A DNA stretch of 64,000 nt from Mytilus galloprovincialis (GCF_965363235.1 NC_134842.1:6475112-6539111), one strand, 5' to 3'. Positions 1 to 11,116 are shown, numbered from the stretch's first letter. Notes: generated by a model from the sequence alone, not told the origin. Program-made: numbers and translations.

Positions 1-713
1 TGTTACGGTCATCTTGAAAATATTTTGATAATGATTTACGGACATCTTAGCGATTTTTTCAAATTGAATTTCCCGTTTCCTGAACATTTTTCGGTAATAA
101 TTTGTGATTTCTGTGTGAATCTTTTATAAATTTACATCGTATCAATGTATGGTTTGTAAAGAAAATGATATAGAAACACTGTAACAGACAATACAGTTAC
201 TGACCAATTTTATTATCCGACATCTTGGGATGACCGTGAATGCAGTTACGGTCATCAGCTTTACCCCAGTGAATTTGCGTTATGATTGATTTATTTATGT
301 ATAGGTAAATAACAGCGGCTTAACATAAAGTGGACTCATGGTATTGTACAATATTTAATTTACTGCAGGAGATAAGTCTTAAATATGAACAACTTTCGAT
401 GTAATGTATTGTTCGTCATTTCAGACCGATTCAAAACTGACATACATTTAAAGATATATAATTGAGAGGCTAGAATCGATTTTAGTAAGACATTTGTGAT
501 TTTATTCGAAGATTTTTCACATTTTTTGTTTCAAGTTTATTGGACTTTTCATAATGAATTGTACAAGGTCATGTCCTGAAATGTTGAATAATAATAGTTT
601 GTTTACCAATTGACCGGGTACATGAGGTATCATAAATTTTACTCCAGTTTGCTTTGTGACTGTGCAAGATATATTACACAATTTGTCACAGTGATAGGAT
701 TTATGCTCACTTT
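1..713. other. Gene-free left edge
   Basis: AT-rich sequence with no supported gene. A short motif (ttacggtcatc) occurs at about 3 and again at 245, with its complement nearby at about 230. The open frame on the minus strand at 517-768 has no recognisable domain and is probably chance. Confidence 0.5.
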
Positions 714-1526
714 TGATAAAGTCTCTGGAACACAGATTATTTAACACTTTGGTACTAGTTCGAAGCAAATGTACTATTTATAAAAATGATGGTAATTGTT
801 TCCACTTTTGTCATTAAACAAGAACTGTTTTTTAAACTTTATATAGTTGAAAAAATTACATTAAACATGTCATAAGTGTTTCTCGTTACTCTTTTTTTTT
901 TATATAGATTAGACCGTTGGTTTTCCTGTTTAAATGGTTTTACAATAGTAATTGTTTTAGACCCTGTATACATGTAGCTTGCTGTTTGGTGTGAGCCAAT
1001 CTTTGACGACTGTATCTTGATATATATTAGTTTAATTTTATAAATTGAGACTTGGATGCAGAGTTGTCTCATTGGTACTCATACCACATGTTCCTATATC
1101 TACAGTATAACTGTGGTTTTTTATTTGTTTCAGTTTGTTCTCGTTAATCCTTTCTTCTAGACCCATCAGAACCTTGTCCAGAAGAAATACACCCCACACA
1201 TGCCAATTGCTAAATAAAAAAATTAATCACATGTCAGAATGTTTAATTGCAACATCATGTGTCTTTATGTGCAAATATGCTCCCAGAACACAGTTATCGT
1301 GCTTTGGTTTTCCTTGTCCTCGAATATAAACCCTAGTGTAATTGGTGTATACCTTTTTTATACACTTTTCCAATTTTGCAAGATATTTCATGTATAACAT
1401 ATTAAGTAAGGGGTGAAATTACATGTTATATATAAACATATTTGGGTGCTGATTCCTACTGTTCAGTAGTGATTTGGTCTATTGTATGACGTAAATGTAT
1501 TTCATATTGTGTGAAATCAATGTATG
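714..1526 (+). repeat. Left 813-bp terminal direct repeat of the Ngaro-type element
   Basis: Matches 3949-4762 at about 98 percent, offset by 3,235 bases. The match starts at tgataaagtc and stops just after atcaatgtatg in both copies. The repeat includes at 895-1093 a roughly 200-bp block that also occurs alone at 22,490-22,682, so an older dispersed repeat is embedded in it. I could not find the split A1/B1-A2/B2 arrangement typical of Ngaro. Confidence 0.85.
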
Positions 1527-1805
1527 GTAAATTTTTAATTAATTAAAAATACTTAATTCCATCTCGGATGCTTTCGACATTACTCGTTACCCTTCGACAT
1601 TACTCGTTACCTGTTTGTACAAAATTTATCGTTCGTAATTTAATCGCATTTGATTGGTTAATAGAAATACCTGTTCACTTCAGGTAAATTTTCATACAAA
1701 TATTCCCTGGTCATTTCGAATTGTGTACTGGTCAATTCAACACGTTAAATTTAAAATTCTTCATCTGTCACTGTACTAAATTCTGGTGCTTGCAGAAACA
1801 CGTTC

Positions 1806-3031
1806 ATGCAATCTTGTCTCAGAGAAATCTGTTTTCTGACAGCTAGTCATGAGTTTCAAGTAAAAGGACGGCATTTGAGTGGTGAAGCAAATAAAATTGC
1901 TGACATGCTTTCTAGGTGGGATATGGGTCCCAGTGTGAGCACTAAGTTTTTAAAGCTGGCTCGTGTCAATGCGTGGAAAGGAATTGAATTGGATGATGAT
2001 TTGTTTCATTTTACGTCACCTTGGTGAATTTTTCTTTGATATTGTTTATTGTAGATACTGAGCTATGCAGGTTACAGAAAGACACGGAGTTGTGTAAAAA
2101 ATCTGCTTTTGCAGAAAGAACTTACAAAAATTTGAAAGTGCAATTAGTTTCTTACTTTTTATTTTGCACATATTTTAATATGTCACCTTTGCCTACTTCT
2201 GTAAATACTCTTTGTCTATATGGGAAATTTTTGAGTAGGAGTTTTAAGAGTGTAGCTTCTATTCAAAATTATATTAGTGGTGTCAAGACTTTACATTTGC
2301 TATTAGGAGTTGAGTTTCCAACGGAAGATTGGTTTTCCATAGAGTTATTGTTTAGAGGTTTGTCTCGTCAAAATCATCATATGCCTCGCAGAGCTCTGCC
2401 TATTACTCCACAGATTCTTTTTAAAATGTATGAATTGTTAGATATGTCTAATCCGTCAGATGTCACTATCTGGTGCTGTTTTCTGTTTGCTTTTTTTCTT
2501 ATGGTTAGAAAGTCAAATTTAGTTCCAACTTCGGCAAAGAATTTTGATCCGCACAAACAATAATGCAAAAATAACGTTATTGTTTTTAGTGATTATTTGT
2601 TGGTTAGAATGGAATGGTAAAAAACCATTCCATTTGGTAATAGGAAACTGGAGTTACCATTGGTCAAGATAAAAGAGTCTCCGCTTTGTCCGTACAATGC
2701 GTACAATCGTATGTGCACTCTAATACCATCCGATGGTGATAAACCCGCCTTTTTAATTCCACAATCTAAAGGATATAAAACTTTATGTTATTCATTTTTT
2801 CAGAAAAGACTAAGGGACATTATAGAAATGTGTGGTTTAAATTCTTCCAAATGTTCCTCTCATTCTTTTCGCAGAGGAGGGGCTACATGGGCTTTTCACA
2901 GTAAAGTTCCTTCCGAGTTGATACAATTTCACGGGGATTGGCGTAGTGACGCATATAAAGTTTATTTAGAGTTTGACTTAAAGGAAAAATTGTCTATTTC
3001 ACGAGCTATGGCTGATGAAATTCTGAATTAA
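1806..3031 (+). pseudogene. RNase H tail and tyrosine recombinase remnant of the Ngaro-type element
   Basis: The first part (1806-2027) ends with GRHLSGEANKIADMLSRWD, the typical end of an RNase H domain in DIRS/Ngaro polyproteins. The following part encodes a tyrosine recombinase. It has a core-binding helical region (about 2060-2560) and a catalytic region with SHSFRRGGATWA (the HxxR box) and, further on, HGDWRSDAYKVYLEF, which carries the second His and the nucleophilic Tyr. Such recombinases insert a circular cDNA without an integrase. The remnant is broken in a few places and is treated as a fossil. It could be confused with a Crypton recombinase, but the RNase H neighbour argues for a retroelement. 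Confidence 0.75.
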
Positions 3032-3090
3032 TATTGTTTGTTTACCTTATCTTATTTTTTATTTTGTAGAATTTGTGTCAAAAAATAAGG

Positions 3091-3554
3091 TTTTGTTGCT
3101 GTCAGATTCCACTTGTAAATATGTCAATAATATTAACTGGCTGGATTGCAATGCTATATCTGGTGCTAATATATACACTCTTCAACAATTTGTAAAAGAC
3201 AACAAATCACTTTTAAGAATATATACACATTTGTAATTGCATGTAGGCACAAACGATGTTGGGAATGGTTTATCTAGTAAATTGATTATTCAATATTATA
3301 ATAATTTAATTGATTTTATTTGCAATGTTTTTCCTTCTTTAAAAATAATAGTTTCAGCAATTTTGCCAAGACCCATAGACACAAAACAAACTGTAATAGA
3401 CTGTAATAAAGCTTTGGCTAAGTTATCTTTGAAGAAAAATATTTTATTTGTCAAAACTTATAAGCAATTTGTTCAGCAACCAGGATCAATTTATAAAAGT
3501 AAATGTTTTTGTAAAGATAGATTACATTTAAGTTATTTTGGTGTTTCAGTTTGA
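3091..3554 (+). pseudogene. SGNH-hydrolase-like domain of the Ngaro-type element
   Basis: The sequence carries the three landmark blocks of SGNH (GDSL-like) hydrolases in order: LLLSDS near 3095 (block I), HVGTND near 3240 (block III) and DRLHLS near 3520 (block V, with the Asp and His of the catalytic triad). It lies directly after the recombinase, as known for some Ngaro elements. Its role in the element life cycle is not established. The copy is broken and is treated as a fossil. Confidence 0.65.
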
Positions 3555-3948
3555 AGGAACTTTTTTATAGGTGTAGTTCATCATTTGTAATTATAGAATA
3601 TTGTATTTACATGTATTTTTGGTCAAGATATTTTGTGGATTTTAATTTTATTTTTCAGAAGATGATGGTCAAGAAAGCTGGGCTAGACCATTACTTCTAC
3701 ATCTGGTTTACCTGTGAACCTATATTAGTTTGCAGGATTCCAGTAGTTGTTGTTTGTATTATCAGGTAGGTTTATATTATAATGTAGTTTTTTCTTTAAC
3801 ACTGAACACTTTATAGTGGCCGTTGGTTTGGTGCATTTATATATTTTGGAAATTAATAATTATCAAGAATATGGACTTAAAATGAGAAATTATTTATGAC
3901 ATATGTATGATTGTAATTTTTTTATTTATGCCAAAATATGATTAAATA

Positions 3949-4762
3949 TGATAAAGTCTCTGGAACACAGATTATTTAACACTTTGGTACTAGTTCGAAG
4001 CAAATCTACTATTTATAAAAATGATGGTAATTGTTTCCACTTTTGTCATTAAACAAGAACTGTTTTTTAAACTTTATATAGTTGAAAAAATTACATTAAA
4101 CATGTCATAATTGTTTCTCGTTACTCTTTTTTTTTATATAGATTAGACCGTTGGTTTTCCTGTTTAAATGGTTTTACAATAGTAATTGTTTTAGACCCTG
4201 TATACATGTAGCTTGCTGTTTGGTGTGAGCCAATCTTTGACGACTGTATCTTGATATATATTAGTTTAATTTTATAAATTGAGACTTGGATGCAGAGTTG
4301 TCTCATTGGTACTCATACCACGTGTTCCTATATCTACAGTATAACTGTGGTTTTATATTTGTTACAGTTTGTTCTCGTGAATCCTTTCTTCTAGACCCAT
4401 TAGAACCTTGTCCAGAAGAAATACACCCCACACATGCCAATTGCTAAATAAAAAATTTAATCACATGTCAAAATGTTTAATTGCAACATCATGTGTCTTT
4501 ATGTGCAAATATGCTCCCAGAACACAGTTATCGTGCTTTGGTTTTCCTTGTCCTCGAATATAGTCCCTAGTGTAATTGGTGTATACCTTTTTTATACACT
4601 TTTCCAATTTTGCTAGATATTTCATGTATAACATATTAAGTAAGGGGGTGAAATTACATGTTATATATAAACATATTTGGGTGCTGATTCCTACTGTTCA
4701 GTAGTGATTTTGGTCTATTGTATGACGTAAATGTATTTCATATTGTGTGCAATCAATGTATG
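3949..4762 (+). repeat. Right 814-bp terminal direct repeat of the Ngaro-type element
   Basis: Near-identical partner of 714-1526, in the same orientation. Differences are scattered single substitutions and run-length changes. After its end the sequences flanking the two repeats are unrelated. Confidence 0.85.
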
Positions 4763-5373
4763 TATTGTATTGTGTGACATAAATGTATGTATTTTATTCC
4801 ACTGCATGTTGATTTTGATCGTGAAATCAACATTTTATTGGTCGAAACTATCACACGTAAAACTTCATATTCCCCTCTGAGTATCATATTCCCTTCTGAA
4901 TATCATATTCCCCTTTGTTAATCGGGACCTCGTAGTATGACGTTACTTGCGGTTATTGAATCTACCGTTTTGGAGGTGGTTTTAATGAAATAGCGTCACT
5001 GTAGTAAAGTCATTCCCGTGTTAAAATTTATTCCAGCATTAAAATAAAAAAAGACTATTAATTGTACTTTTGATTCGTACTGTTTGTCAATGTTTATGCC
5101 TCGTTTAGCTATTTAAACAAAAAGATATGAATTAATATATTATATTTTGGAAGATAACAAAGCATAGGCAGTGGAACAAGACAATTATTTCCCTTAGCTT
5201 CGAGAGATATGAAGATTTGTTCCCCCTTGAAAAATCATATTTCCCTAGGACAAAGCCCTCGTGAAATATGAATCTTCTTTGGTGAACAAATCTTTATATC
5301 GCCCTAAGACACGGGAAATAAATGTATTATATTGTATAATATAATTGTTCATGTACATATTGTATTAAATGTC

Positions 5374-5376
<3 letters not shown>
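4763..5376. other. Gene-free stretch with short tandem repeats
   Basis: No gene is seen. At 4866-4915 a 19-bp unit beginning catattcccctctgagtat is repeated about three times with small changes. The AT content is high and rises into the TA tract that follows. Confidence 0.6.

Positions 5377-5409
<33 letters not shown>
5377..5409. repeat. (TA)n microsatellite
   Basis: About 16 alternating TA dinucleotides abut the left arm of the Penelope-like element. A second, less pure TA tract (7363-7393) lies beyond its right arm, which suggests insertion into a TA-rich target. Confidence 0.9.
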
Positions 5410-5412
<3 letters not shown>

Positions 5413-6121
5413 TCTAAAGATTTGCACATCGGTACTTATATAAGATGTTATAATACGAAAATGATGTTATTAAATCGTGTTGACAAATATTTCGGCTCAA
5501 CAAAAGGCCTTCTTCAAGTGTCACAAGTTTTAACGATACTGATACATAATGTATAAGGTGTAAAAATAGATCAATAATAATACAGGTAAGTTTTGGTCGA
5601 TTGATTTTAATCCAAAATCCTGAATATCATAATATAAACAAAACACTATAATTCAATATACGTGACTGTGTATATTAACAATAAAAATGAGTGAAAAACA
5701 AAACCGTTAGTATTTCTTATTGAAAGCTTTCCCGAACCTGTCGCTGGGCATCACTCCAGTGAATGTTCTGTTCAATCACTAGAATCATTATTTGCAAGTA
5801 AATGGAACTGCCATGGGCACCAAAATGGCTCCGTCATATGCCAACATATTTATGGGCAAATTAGAGAAACAACTCATTGAAATTTCCATCGAAAAACCGC
5901 TTTCCTGATTTAGATTTATAGATTATGTGGATATGAAATGGAATAAAAGCGACGAGGATTTAGATACTTTTATCACTCATGCTAACAACATACATCCTAG
6001 TATCAAATTTACTCATGAGAAGTCTTAATCCAAAATCGCCTTCCTCGATACTTCAAGTTCGCTCACAGAGGGCATCATATCTACAGATTTATATTCTAAA
6101 CCTACTGACACTCATCAATAT

Positions 6122-6982
6122 TTGTCCCCTAAAAGTTGCCATCTTGCTCATCTCACCAAGAGCATTCCATACAGTCAGGCACCTAGAGTCAAGCGAATAT
6201 GTTCCAACACAGAAACAACTAAATTACAACTACGTCAACTTGAAACTCGCTTGAAGAAAAGGGACTACAAACACAGAAATATCAAAAAAAGCTTTCAGAA
6301 AGCGGAGTCAATTCCCAGGAGTGAACTATTGGAATACAAAGTTAAAAAGAAAAATAAAAGGACTCCATGTGTTCTTACTTACCACCCATCTCTCAAAAAC
6401 AGCTTTGGTGTCATTCGTGAGCATTGGAAATCAGTTGAAAAGAATTCCAAACTATCCAAGATTTTTCCTGAGCCTCCAATGATAGTTTTTAGGCAACCTA
6501 GTAGTCTGCGGAACCTGCTGGTGCGGGCTGAAGTGTCTGATAATAGAAGTACTTCTGGAAAATGTCGTTCGTGTGAAGAAAAACGCTGCAAATGCTGCCT
6601 ACAGATGCAGCATTCATCAACATTTCACAGTAAGGCAACCGAAAACAACTATAAGATATTTTGCAATGTTATCTGCAAAAGTATGAATGTTATTTACATA
6701 CTAGAATGTTCGGTTTGTGGCCTCCAATATGTTGGTGAGTCAAAGGAGCCTTTCCGCAAACGCCTCAATGGCCATAGGAGTGATATCTCTAAGAAGCCAC
6801 TTCTCCCAGTTTCTCAGCACTTCAGACAGTCGGGTCACAAACCTAATGACTTTAACCGCATGAAAATTCTAGTGATTGAACAGAACATTCACTGGAGTGA
6901 TGCCCAGCGACAGGTTCGGGATAGCTTTTGGATAAAGGAACTTAATGTACATCATCCAAACGGTATCAATAAGAAATACTAA
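6122..6982 (+). CDS. Penelope-like element: RT thumb/linker plus GIY-YIG endonuclease (partial)
   Basis: Product of about 286 residues. The frame is open upstream of 6122, so this is an element fragment and not a gene with its own start. It begins in the thumb/linker of the Penelope reverse transcriptase (LSPKSCHLAHLTKSIPYS). The linker carries FRQPSSLRNLLVRA and a Cys cluster (CRSCEEKRCKCC). The GIY-YIG nuclease follows: YILECSVCGLQYVGES contains the paired GIY/YIG-type strands, followed by the catalytic Arg region in FRKRLNGHRSD. It ends with FWIKELNVHHPNGINKKY. The nuclease nicks target DNA for cDNA priming. C-terminal placement is the canonical Penelope order. Confidence 0.82.
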   Translation: MSPKSCHLAHLTKSIPYSQAPRVKRICSNTETTKLQLRQLETRLKKRDYKHRNIKKSFQKAESIPRSELLEYKVKKKNKRTPCVLTYHPSLKNSFGVIREHWKSVEKNSKLSKIFPEPPMIVFRQPSSLRNLLVRAEVSDNRSTSGKCRSCEEKRCKCCLQMQHSSTFHSKATENNYKIFCNVICKSMNVIYILECSVCGLQYVGESKEPFRKRLNGHRSDISKKPLLPVSQHFRQSGHKPNDFNRMKILVIEQNIHWSDAQRQVRDSFWIKELNVHHPNGINKKY

Positions 6983-7146
6983 CGGTTTTGTTTTTCACTC
7001 ATTTTTATTGTTAATATACACAGTCACGTATATTGAATTTTAGTGTTTTGTTTATATTATGATATTCAGGATTTTGGATTAAAATCAATCGACCAAAACT
7101 TATTTATTACTGATCTATTTTTACACCTTATACATTATGTATCAGT

Positions 7147-7221
7147 ATTGTTAAAACTTGTGACACTTGAAGAAGGCCATTTGCTGAGCCGAAATATTTG
7201 TCAACACGATTTAATAACAAT
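7147..7221 (+). ncRNA. Degenerate hammerhead-like motif in the right arm of the Penelope element
   Basis: The layout follows a type I hammerhead: ATTGTT (7147-7152) can pair with AACAAT (7216-7221), GTG at 7160-7162 can pair with CAC at 7205-7207, GGC with GCC around a loop form stem II, and GAAAT-ATTT-GTC forms the very short stem III and cleavage triplet. The core reads CTTGAAGA instead of CUGANGA and stem I is interrupted next to the core, so activity is doubtful. Hammerheads are known in Penelope elements. The same block is present inverted at about 5465-5536. Confidence 0.35.
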
Positions 7222-7282
7222 ATTTTCGTATTATAACATCTTATATCAGTACCGTTGTGCAAATCTTTAGACTGATATAATT

Positions 7283-8700
7283 TTTTCCTTATCTGCATAG
7301 TATCGCCTATTCTAGACGATCCGGTACATAGTAAATTTGCTGGTTGGTCGTTTTTATAGACTTTTATATATATAGATATATATATATATATATTGTAAGT
7401 ATGACATTGATGCATGATATATTGTATTGGATCATATACCATTCATGTAGATATTGTTTTGTATGACATAAATGAATATAGTATGTTGTGATTATAAGGA
7501 TTTTGATAAAACCAATGTTGTTTTTCCCTATCGCTATTACTTTTTTTTTTTAATTTGAGCATGATTGGTTCACATTTAATTACATGATAATATACTTATA
7601 TTGTTATAAACAGTCAAAAGAAGACACATGATAAAATTACACTGGAAGAACAGTTAACAGATATAGCATTTTTAACCATAAGAAATTATACGTTTTTTAT
7701 TTAACTGCCGAAATAAGTATTATTGATTTACACCATATATAGTATTGACATATAGACTCTTTCTAGATATGTTCGCAATCTGTCTACACTGTAGTATTCT
7801 TTTAAAAGCATGTATCTATAATTAAATTATAATTGTGTTGATAAACGATAAGCCATAGAGAATACATGTACCTGTGTTTGCGCTAAGGTCTAGCAAATTT
7901 TTTACCTTGCTAAATTTATTATGCATGTACAGTAGTTGTTTTAAACACTTAACATCTATTATGTCAAAATGATTAACATATATACATGTACTTTCTAAAA
8001 TCAACCTTTGTGTACTCTTCATATGAGCTGACTAGACAAAAGTGAAAACCTGATATCAAAGTCATTGAAAACCCTCCATGACCACCTGAAGCATTTATGC
8101 TTTTTTTGTTTGTTTGATTCTATCTTTAGTTTTCTATTTAGATAAATGTAACAGTAGTATACCGCTGTTCAAAGATCATCAATCGATTGAAAGAAAATAC
8201 ATTTTCGTTACAAACTTAAATTTGGTAATAATGGTTTTAATCTCGTCGTTTCTATTGCTTATGGTGTTTACTGTTTTCTTGTAAGGTTTCTATTTGCTAC
8301 CTTGGCGACTCTTATTGACACAGAATATGTAAACCGACTCATTGTCACGAGACAGCAGTTCAAATGTCATTCCATTTTCCTGTAATATAAACCAGTTTGG
8401 GTTACTTTAAGAAATTTCTATTTTCAGTATCGGAGGCCATTTTGGTTGGCAAGGCAAGCTATCAGATACAGTTTGAAAGGGACAACCTAAGGACTATGTA
8501 TGTTAAGTTTAGATCCAATTGCAAATCCACTTCAAGGGAGAAGATTCTACATTGATTTTCTGTCAAAATATGCCTAATTTGCATATTCGACAAAATCAGC
8601 AAAAAGTTTAAATTTTACATCAATACATTTTAGTCCTATGCTCTATTTATAATAAAGGTGGCGATGTTGGTTTGAAAGCGGGATCATCGGATACAATTTT
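7283..8700. other. Gene-free stretch
   Basis: No gene is seen. A TA tract lies at 7363-7393. A roughly 50-bp block (ggccattttggttggcaagg type) occurs at about 8430-8480 and again, diverged, at about 8655-8705. A short piece at 8150-8185 matches the dispersed repeat at 46,035-46,345. Confidence 0.5.
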
Positions 8701-8986
8701 GAAAGTAGACACCCCACCGCGTCGATGCCTCTGCTGGTGGACTGTAAGTCCCCGAGGGTATCACCAGCCCAGAAGCCAGTACTCCGGTCCTGGCATAACA
8801 ATACGGATTTTTTGTGTTATTACATTTGCTGTTACAAAATGTTAAAATTATTACAAATTAAGGAATGTCTCTCCCTCATGCAAAGCTCTGATTCCTTTCA
8901 CGGATTTGGCTATACTTTTTGGAACTTTTGGATTATAGCTCTTCATCTTTTATATAAGCTTTGGATTTTACATATTTTGGCCACGA

Positions 8987-9030
8987 GCATCACTGAAGAG
9001 ACATGTATTGTCGAAATGCGCATCTGGTGC
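8987..9030 (+). ncRNA. Type I hammerhead ribozyme, subfamily R1 (canonical)
   Basis: Stem I is GCATCA (8987-8992) with TGGTGC (9025-9030), 6 bp including one G-U. The core is CTGAAGA (8993-8999), which fits CUGANGA. Stem II is GACA/TGTC (9000-9003 with 9009-9012), and the second core element is GAAA (9013-9016). Stem III is A-U and U-A closed by a GCGC loop. The predicted cut is after the AUC triplet at 9024. The very short stem III is typical of hammerheads in animal retrozymes and Penelope elements. I see this directly in the sequence; activity is inferred. Confidence 0.85.
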
Positions 9031-9337
9031 AGAAAAAATGGTACCGTTAATGTTATTACTACCACTGGGTTGATGCCTCTGCTGGTGGACTGTTAGTCCC
9101 CGAGGATATCACCAGCTCAGTAGCAAGTACTCCGGTCCTGGCATGAAAAAACGGATTTTTTTGTGTTATTAAATTTGCTGTTTCAAAATGTTAAAAATTA
9201 TTATAAATTAAGGAATGTATCTCCCTCATGCAAAGCTCTGATTACTTTCACGGATTTGACTATATTTTTTTGGAACTTTTGGATTATAGCTCTTGATCTT
9301 TTATATAAGGTTTGGATTTTACATATTTTAGCCACGA

Positions 9338-9385
9338 GCATCACTGAAGATCGAAACATGTATTGTCGAAATGCGCATCTGGTGC
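9338..9385 (+). ncRNA. Hammerhead ribozyme, R1 unit 2, altered stem II
   Basis: Stem I, core CTGAAGA, GAAA and stem III match unit 1, but the stem II 5' strand is replaced by a longer insertion (tcgaaaca in place of gaca), so its closing pair is lost. It is probably weak or inactive. Predicted cut at 9379. Confidence 0.6.
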
Positions 9386-9691
9386 AGAAAAATTGGTACC
9401 GTTACTGTTATTACTACCACTGGGTCGATGCCTCTGCTAGTGGACTGTTAGTCCCCGAGGGTATCACCAGCTCAGTAGCAAGTACTCCGGTCCTGGCATG
9501 CAAAAACGGATGTTTTGTGTTATTAAATTTGCTGTTTCAAAATGTTAAAAATTATTATAAATTAAGGAATGTATCTCCCTCATGCAAAGCTCTGATTCCT
9601 TTCACGGATTTGGCTATATTTTTTTGGAACTTTTGGATTATAGCTCTTCATCTTTTATATAAGGTTTGGATTTTACATATTTTGGCCACGA

Positions 9692-9739
9692 GCATCACTG
9701 AAGATCGAAACATGTATTGTCGAAATGCGCATCTGGTGC
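9692..9739 (+). ncRNA. Hammerhead ribozyme, R1 unit 3, altered stem II
   Basis: Same change in stem II as unit 2, which shows that these two units share a more recent common ancestor within the array. The rest of the core is intact. Predicted cut at 9733. Confidence 0.6.
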
Positions 9740-10051
9740 AGAAAAATTGGTACCGTTAATGTTATTACTACATTTGTACCACTGTGTCGATGCCTCTGCT
9801 AGTGGACTGTTAGTCCCCGAGGGTATCACCAGCACAGTAGCCAGTACTCCGGTACTGGCATAAAAATACGGATTTTTTTGTGTTATTAAATTTGCTGTTA
9901 CAAAATGTTAAAAATTATTACAAATTAAGGAATGTATCTCTCTCGTGCAAAACTCTGATTCCTGTCACTGATTTGGCTATACTTTTTGGAACTTTTGGAT
10001 TATAACTCTTCCTCTTTTATATAAGCTTTGGTTTTTACATATTTTGGCCAC

Positions 10052-10097
10052 GAGCATCACTGAATAGACAAGTTTTGTCGAAATGCGCATCCGTTGC
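10052..10097 (+). ncRNA. Hammerhead relic, R1 unit 4
   Basis: Core reads CTGAATA, so the required GA is changed, while stem II GACA/TGTC and GAAA remain. The 3' strand of stem I is also altered. It is probably inactive. Confidence 0.6.
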
Positions 10098-10125
10098 AGA
10101 AACATTGGTACCGTTAATGTTATTA

Positions 10126-10904
10126 GGATGATGCCAGCGACTTTTGTTCCAATTAGACAAGTAGTTTAAGATATGAAGATTTTTGACAGACGACGGACAC
10201 AAAGGGATAGCAAAAGTTCACCCTTGTTTTTAGCCAGATGATCATAGAATTGTAATGGGTATAAAATAGTTAAAAAAAACAACAAAAAAAACCCTGAACA
10301 TGACTTGATAGTGATGACTACTAGGCATACATCACCTGTAGTTAAACTGTGTCAGAAGACGCAATCCCTATTTCAAAATGCTACAACAACCAGATTGACG
10401 AATACACATGTTTATCTACCGTTTCTTCATTCATGACATTATTGTTTGAAATACTACTTATTATAAAAACAAAATGTCATGTCAAACTGTTTTAGGACTG
10501 CAGCATTGATCAACTGATTTGATTCGACATCTTATTCTGTAAAAAAAAACATTATTTTTTTCCTCCACAAACTTTTTCTGTTTGAATTTTGAATTTATAT
10601 TTTGTTTTTAGTGTCTTTTAAGACTGGCCCACACATATTGATTTTCTCAATTCTTATTTAGCAGGTACTTTCTTTGAATGATTTGACATGTACTTGACCT
10701 ACTCGTTTAAACATTTACATACTGGCTCGGATGATTTTCAAAATTGTCGTTAACGAGTAAATTGTTCGTGAATTTGTGATGAATTCATTGTTTAAAATTG
10801 TTTCTACACTTAACGTTTTTGAGCTATTCATGCAGCTATCGATTAGGCGGGGTATCGCACATTCTCCTATTGCTGATGCAATATTTGATGTTGCTCGTCA
10901 AAAC
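10126..10904. other. Gene-free stretch
   Basis: AT-rich with A runs near 10,275-10,295 and 10,540. No gene, RNA or recognisable repeat is supported. Confidence 0.5.
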
Positions 10905-11116
10905 AAGGAAGCACAACTCTAAAATGCTGCAAAGTGAATATGCTTTCTTGTTTGAATTGTTTTACATTTGTCATTTCGGGGCATTTTATAGTTGACTATG
11001 CGGTATAGGCTTTGCTCATTGTTGAAGGACGTATGGTTTCCTAGGCTATAGTTCTTCATTTCTGTGTCATTTTGTTTCTCGAGGAGATTTGTCTCATTGA
11101 CAATCATACCACATCT
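10905..11116 (+). repeat. Dispersed retroelement 3' end, family S
   Basis: Shares the block gcattttatagttgactatg through to the tail accacatcttctttttaat with copies at 20,375-20,712, 40,745-41,045, 60,400-60,628 and (reversed) 18,540-18,752. The tail end is constant and the start varies, as expected for 5'-truncated retroelement copies. The parent element is not in the window. Confidence 0.7.

Larger units (their letters stand above)
714..4762 (+). mobile_element. Ngaro/DIRS-type tyrosine-recombinase retroelement (fossil)
   Basis: A decayed, shortened retroelement of the DIRS order, Ngaro-like. The parts in order are a left direct repeat (714-1526), the end of an RNase H-like domain, a tyrosine recombinase, an SGNH-hydrolase-like domain, and a right direct repeat (3949-4762). 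RNase H followed by tyrosine recombinase is the DIRS-order layout, and an added SGNH hydrolase is known in the Ngaro branch. Gag and the main reverse transcriptase are not seen. The element is broken, with a few interruptions in the coding part plus a large internal loss. The two direct repeats differ at only about 17 positions, so the insertion looks fairly young. Confidence 0.72.
5402..7282 (+). mobile_element. Penelope-like retroelement with long inverted arms and C-terminal GIY-YIG endonuclease
   Basis: A shortened Penelope-like element. Its left arm (5402 to about 5790) is the inverted copy of its right arm (about 6870-7282). The arms include the end of the coding region, so the left arm is a partial inverted element copy, an arrangement known for Penelope elements. 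Between the arms lie the end of a reverse transcriptase domain (about 5800-6120, motif [18 protein letters not shown]) and a GIY-YIG endonuclease (up to 6982). The RT palm upstream of that motif, most of it missing here, was lost or deleted. The left arm lacks about 36 bp that the right arm keeps near the stop codon. TA tracts flank both sides. Confidence 0.8.
8710..10125 (+). repeat. Four-unit tandem array of hammerhead-bearing repeats (about 355 bp each)
   Basis: Four head-to-tail units are anchored by gatgcctctgctggtgg-type blocks at about 8724, 9072, 9426 and 9790. Each unit has a first half (accactgggtcgatg to the ccccgagggtatcaccagc region) and a second half holding one hammerhead domain. 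Predicted cleavage sites lie at 9024, 9379, 9733 and 10,091, so unit RNAs would be 354-358 nt. Unit 1 keeps a canonical ribozyme, units 2 and 3 have an altered stem II, and unit 4 has a mutated core. No protein is coded. Organisation and size fit animal retrozymes. The open frames at 8725-9096 and 9163-9759 are side effects of the repeat. Confidence 0.85.

Noticed and set aside
5979-6254. 91-residue open frame in the Penelope element
   Set aside because: Out of frame with the RT/endonuclease reading of the same DNA.
8725-9759. Open frames of 123 and 198 residues in the tandem array
   Set aside because: They repeat with the array period, their sequence is low in protein-like composition, and the hammerhead lies in them; they are side effects of the repeat.
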